This document shows, one piece after another, positions 13,969-17,141 of a stretch of DNA of 17,141 nucleotides. The notes below the pieces were generated by a model. That model made no database searches. It saw only the letters and a program-made list of their open reading frames with translations, and was not told the DNA's origin. The translations under genes and the position numbers were made by a program. The stretch is taken from positions 1 through 17,141 of the forward strand of contig DASUFH010000121.1 of the NCBI GenBank assembly GCA_036274645.1, written 5' to 3'. This DNA comes from DASUFH01 sp036274645 (GTDB lineage: Bacteria; Acidobacteriota; Terriglobia; 20CM-2-55-15). Numbering within the stretch: the first letter of the stretch is position 1; each line of letters starts with the position of its first letter.

Positions 13969-14090
13969 TCATGCTGTTTTCGGTTGATGTCCACCTGGAC
14001 GCGGGCGGGCGCACGCTTCGCATCGATTCATCGGGAGAGTTCTGGAGCGGGCCGTCGTCGAGGATTGGCGTGGCCAACCTTGATTACTCT
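13771..14090 (+). other. Usher-like protein, middle coding segment in a third frame
   Basis: This stretch is protein-like only in the frame that begins near ALGSQVERAPDIQGLRVRRG. It continues with NGEIRFGPVVAGQLRNYTQT, then GPLEELLFPVDGLIMLFSVD and RTLRID, ending near GVANLDYS. It has no start signal of its own. It completes the stalk-type N-terminal domain (about residues 30-130) and leads into the barrel. Near 14088 the frame must change again to reach YGVTEAGSGNGHY and the long reading frame that follows; the fit requires one missing base between GATTAC and TATGGC. Confidence 0.6.
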
Positions 14091-14149
14091 ATGGCGTCAC
14101 TGAGGCGGGCAGCGGCAACGGCCACTACACCGCCTTTCGCAGCGACGCG

Positions 14150-16111
14150 GTGGCGGGTGGAATTCCGCTCACCAGCAACTTCCTGCTGTCAGGATCCGGA
14201 GGCTCAGTCGGCTTGCAGCACGGAAGCGTCACCGCGGACCTGGCGCGGCGCCGCACACTGACGTTTGGAGACCAGACCACCATCAGCGGCATCGACGCGC
14301 TGACCTCTTCCGTGCGTGGCGCCCGATACACCGCTCCTTTCAGAACGTTTGAAACCAGTGTCTATGCCGGAGCCGCCGCGCGGACCGTTCACGCGCTGCC
14401 CGGAGCTCCCGGCGTCGCCGAGTATGACTTGACCATCATCGGCGGTTCCATGCGAAGGAGAAGCGCGGCCGGTGACCTTTCGTTCGGGACCAACACCTTC
14501 ACCAGCGCCGAGAGGAAGGGAACCAGTATCGGAACCGGGTTCGTCAAGACCACCGAAAAAAACCAGTTCAGAGCCCAGGTGGCCGCCGGCGCGTTCTCCG
14601 GATTCAGCCTCGGGACCGCGAACATCCTGGTGGACAATCTTCAAGCAATTGGCGGCCCCTCAGACGAATTCGCTCCGGCGCCGGAAAGGTTGCATGTGCG
14701 CGGCGGGGCGCTGGGGTTCAGTTTCGTGGACACGTACAGACCGATCGAGCCTCTGGCGATCACGGCTCAACTGGATCGCTACGGCCGGAATTTCCTGACC
14801 GCGCGAGAGGACTCGGAATACCACGCCCAGGACACTGAACGGCTGTCGTTGACGCTCCGTCCACTTTCCACCCTGAACCTGTACGGTGGGATCATGCGCC
14901 GGGTTCATCTCGTGGGGGATCCCGGGGGGATACGCGCCGTCAACTACGGCGCCAGCGGAACGGTAAAGGCCATCCCCTGGCTTCAGATGGGATATTTCAG
15001 GCTGGTTCAGAACGATACGTCGTCGGCTTCAGGCCGTCTCGCGCTGTCGCAGTATTCGGCAACGCTCGTGAACCTGCTCCAGTACTCCGCCAGCTTCATG
15101 TTCTCAGACCTGCGATTCAACGAGACCAGAACGCATACGATCAACGCAATCGTGGGCAGAGATGTATCGTCGTACGGTCATCTGAGTTTTCACGATCAGC
15201 TTCAATTCAACACGCTGCACCGCTATGGCGGCGGGTGGCAGTTCGACATCCCGCACGGCAATCTGCGGCTGGGACTGGATCGATGGACGAATTCGCAGAC
15301 TTCAGATCATGCATATGCGCCGGTACTGGCGCTTGTCCTGAAGCTGCGCGGCAAACAGCGCCTCGTCGCTACCTATTCGGGCGAGCGCGGCACACACATG
15401 CTGAGTGTTGTCATCGCCGGACCGGTTTTCAATCGCGAGAACCTGCGGCGCTCTGAGGACGGCCGGGTCAGTCGCACCGCAGAAGCATCCCTGGAAGGGC
15501 GTGTCTATAAGGATGCCAATGACGACGGCGCGTTCAGCCTCGAAAGCGATACCGGGATGAGCGGCGTCACCATCTGGCTGGATTCCGAGACCTCGACCGT
15601 CGCCGATGAAGCCGGCGAGTTCCGCTTCGAGCGCCTGAAACCCGGCTCTCACGCGCTGCGCGCCGATCTGGCCGATGTGCCGGCCGACATGGTGTTCGCC
15701 GGCTCCGGTGACCGGCGTATCGCCGTTCTGCCCTTCCGAAATAACGTCCAGAACTTTCCGGTGGTCCGTACCGGTCTGGTCTCGGGAAAGACGACTTACC
15801 TCGACTACAGTGACCCGGACAACCCCGTCGAAAGGCCGCTGCCGGAGGCGCGCGTCATTGCCGACAGCGAGCATGACACGTACTCCGACGTGGAAGGCAA
15901 CCTCACGATTGGATCATTGACGCCCGGAACCTACCGATTGAAAGTGGACCCCGAGAGCATCCCCGAAGGTTATGTCGCGCGGGTCGAGCCGGAGGAAGTT
16001 AAAGTGAGCGCCGGCGAAATACTGCGCGGCGTGCGGATTCGGCTGGAGCTCGCGCCAAAAGCGGTCGTCATCCGAGATCTGCCCAAACAACAGTCGGTGA
16101 CCGCTCCGTAA
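14150..16111 (+). CDS. Usher-like outer-membrane barrel with C-terminal SdrD-B-like domain
   Basis: The frame is open from 14084. GTG 14150 is only its first start codon, and real coding continues upstream to about 14091. The first 420 or so residues are a run of amphipathic strands with frequent aromatic ends (VRGARYTAPFRTFETSVYAG, LNLYGGIMRRVHLVG, LLQYSASFMFSDLRFNETRT, YGHLSFHDQLQFN), as expected of a large outer-membrane beta-barrel. From about 15490 a domain with GRVYKDANDDGAFSLE and GMSGVTIWLDS followed by DEAGEFRFERLKPGSHALR matches the SdrD-B/carbohydrate-binding-like fold with a possible calcium loop (DANDDG). A second similar domain (PEARVIADSEHDTYSD..., LTPGTYRLKV) closes the protein. 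Position after the subunit and chaperone genes suggests an usher that exports and polymerises the fibre. Sequence similarity to classical ushers is not evident by eye, so this rests on context and architecture. Confidence 0.8.
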   Translation: MAGGIPLTSNFLLSGSGGSVGLQHGSVTADLARRRTLTFGDQTTISGIDALTSSVRGARYTAPFRTFETSVYAGAAARTVHALPGAPGVAEYDLTIIGGSMRRRSAAGDLSFGTNTFTSAERKGTSIGTGFVKTTEKNQFRAQVAAGAFSGFSLGTANILVDNLQAIGGPSDEFAPAPERLHVRGGALGFSFVDTYRPIEPLAITAQLDRYGRNFLTAREDSEYHAQDTERLSLTLRPLSTLNLYGGIMRRVHLVGDPGGIRAVNYGASGTVKAIPWLQMGYFRLVQNDTSSASGRLALSQYSATLVNLLQYSASFMFSDLRFNETRTHTINAIVGRDVSSYGHLSFHDQLQFNTLHRYGGGWQFDIPHGNLRLGLDRWTNSQTSDHAYAPVLALVLKLRGKQRLVATYSGERGTHMLSVVIAGPVFNRENLRRSEDGRVSRTAEASLEGRVYKDANDDGAFSLESDTGMSGVTIWLDSETSTVADEAGEFRFERLKPGSHALRADLADVPADMVFAGSGDRRIAVLPFRNNVQNFPVVRTGLVSGKTTYLDYSDPDNPVERPLPEARVIADSEHDTYSDVEGNLTIGSLTPGTYRLKVDPESIPEGYVARVEPEEVKVSAGEILRGVRIRLELAPKAVVIRDLPKQQSVTAP

Positions 16112-16349
16112 TCGAGCCTCAAGCCCTTGCCCGGGCCAGTTCGCGCTCAAGAGCTGATGACGCTGCCCTCGGTTCGACACTGAAATAGGCACGGCCAGCC
16201 TCGCCGAACGTCTGAAGTATCGTTACCTTAGCTCTGCCGGAGTCCAGCGACGCTATGCGATGCGTCGGTTTCCATTCACAATGACGCCTCGCGGCTGACG
16301 TTGCTGCAAAGCGGCGGCTGAAGCGCAAGTCGATCTGCGCGAGGGGAAA
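16112..16349. other. 238-bp convergent spacer without a supported gene
   Basis: It lies between the two converging stops. A minus-strand reading frame (16119-16328) is arginine- and alanine-rich and has no ribosome-binding site or recognisable motif. No hairpin followed by a T-run was found; the only small inverted repeat noticed is around CCCGGGC near 16133. Confidence 0.35.
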
Positions 16350-17141
16350 CTATTCCACTGGCTCACCGGCCTTGCCGGGCGGCGCCAGTCCCTCCGGCAC
16401 GGCAAAGCGCACGACACCTTCCGGAGTGGTGAAAAAGCCGCGGATTCCGGCCTGCGCGTTTACCGGCGCCGCGGCGGCGACATAATCGCCATCGGTGACG
16501 CTGATAGCAAATAGGTAGCCGGAAACGCTGGTTTCGAATCGAGTATCGAGAAGCCCGGCTGCAACGAGTTCCGAAACATCGCCAAACTCCCCGCCGGTGG
16601 TCGAGAGAAAAGTCACTTCAGCCGTGTTGATGGTTCTGAGGTTTGCGACGGTGGCGGCTTCATTGCCGGTCATCCGGGACGCGTTCGCCGCGGCGGCCGG
16701 TTGCGGCGGCGCTGGCGCCTCAAAAGTGATTCCCCTCCGATTCTTCGACGCGACGGCAATGATTGGGGGCTCCGCCACGACGGAGTTTCCGTTGCGAATC
16801 AACGACACGAGATACACCCCCGGCGCCACTCTGGGGAATTCAAAAGCCCCATCGGCAAGCGCTGTCTCGAATGTCGCCGCGGCGGACATTCCGGTGAGCG
16901 TGACGCGCGCGCTTTCGCCTGCGTTCAAGCCGGCAAACCGTCCGCTGACCTTTACAAACGGGGCTGCCTCGTTCACCTCAAGCGTCACGCGCAACTCCGA
17001 AACCGTGTCCGGCGCCAGAAGCGGGTTGGACAGCAGATCCGTCTGGCCGTACGTGAGCGACTTGATCTCATATCCACCGGGAAGCCGTTCCACCCGTCCG
17101 ACGCGGAGCGCGCCTTCCGGCGCCGTGATTTGAAACGTCCC
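16350..17141 (-). CDS. Carboxypeptidase-regulatory-like protein with a C-terminal type IV pilin-like domain (N-terminus beyond the right edge)
   Basis: 263 residues are visible, in frame to the right edge; the start is outside the window. The first part shows beta-sandwich repeats: GTFQITAPEGALRVGRV..LPGGYEI, then FVKVSGRFAGL, then DGAFEFPRVAPGVYLVSLI. After a proline-alanine linker (APAPPQPAAAANAS) comes NEAATVANLRTINTAEVTF, then GGEFGDVSELVAAGLLDTRF, a GYLFAISV strand and GIRGFFTTPEGVVRFAVP. This is the globular domain of acidobacterial type IV pilins and pseudopilins (NEA...LRTINTAE, then a fibre-facing beta-sheet), but here without its own prepilin helix because another domain precedes it. 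It is convergent with the usher-like gene. I infer a surface or periplasmic protein that may interact with pili. Confidence 0.83.
   Translation of the reverse strand, partial: GTFQITAPEGALRVGRVERLPGGYEIKSLTYGQTDLLSNPLLAPDTVSELRVTLEVNEAAPFVKVSGRFAGLNAGESARVTLTGMSAAATFETALADGAFEFPRVAPGVYLVSLIRNGNSVVAEPPIIAVASKNRRGITFEAPAPPQPAAAANASRMTGNEAATVANLRTINTAEVTFLSTTGGEFGDVSELVAAGLLDTRFETSVSGYLFAISVTDGDYVAAAAPVNAQAGIRGFFTTPEGVVRFAVPEGLAPPGKAGEPVE

Noticed and set aside
16119..16328. Small minus-strand frame of 69 codons in the convergent spacer
   Set aside because: No ribosome-binding site, no motif, and Arg/Ala-rich composition typical of chance frames.

Overview
The window looks like a piece of a GC-rich acidobacterial chromosome (phylum Acidobacteriota, perhaps a soil Bryobacterales or Vicinamibacterales relative), probably from a metagenome. 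The clues are several secreted carboxypeptidase-regulatory-like beta-sandwich proteins, the DUF6644 and DUF6152 families, a membrane protein of the kind often labelled 'actin-binding WH2' in these genomes, and a type IV pilin-like domain with the NLRTINTAEVTF core typical of acidobacterial pilins. This placement rests on recognising families, not on a marker gene. No rRNA, tRNA, insertion sequence or CRISPR array is visible. || Layout. (1) 1-2852, minus strand: a lipoprotein of the ABC_sub_bind periplasmic-binding type and, overlapping it by one base, a two-pass membrane GGDEF-EAL protein that runs off the left edge. Together they look like a periplasmic sensing and cyclic-di-GMP signalling pair. 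(2) 2853-4031: a 265-bp leader with small hairpins, a secreted SH3-like hypothetical protein (minus), and a divergent promoter region. (3) 4032-6286, plus strand: a secreted carboxypeptidase-regulatory-like protein broken by frame changes, two tandem four-helix DUF6644 membrane proteins, and the back half of a cupin gene. (4) 6312-11707, minus strand: a large secreted multi-beta-sandwich protein, a two-module membrane protein with a frame change between its modules, a DUF6152 protein, and a secreted hypothetical protein preceded by a good sigma-70-like promoter. (5) 11715-16111, plus strand: a pilus-like operon made of a truncated pilin-like copy, an intact pilin-like subunit, a periplasmic chaperone-like protein, and a large usher-like outer-membrane protein with an N-terminal stalk-type domain and a C-terminal SdrD-B-like domain. 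(6) 16350-17141, minus strand: the C-terminal part of a protein that joins a carboxypeptidase-regulatory-like domain to a type IV pilin-like globular domain. || The most interesting system is the operon at 11715-16111. It has the parts list of a chaperone-usher pilus (subunit, chaperone, outer-membrane assembly protein), but the sequences do not look like the classical Pap/Fim families, and the assembly protein carries unusual extra domains. A second candidate is the DUF6644/DUF6152 neighbourhood, which may be a membrane and periplasmic metal- or redox-handling module. || Caution: at least six places show single-base reading-frame changes inside otherwise convincing genes (about 4313, 4875, 6184, 9123, 13767 and 14088). 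Such a density suggests indel errors in the assembly rather than real gene decay, so broken genes here should be treated as possibly intact in the organism.
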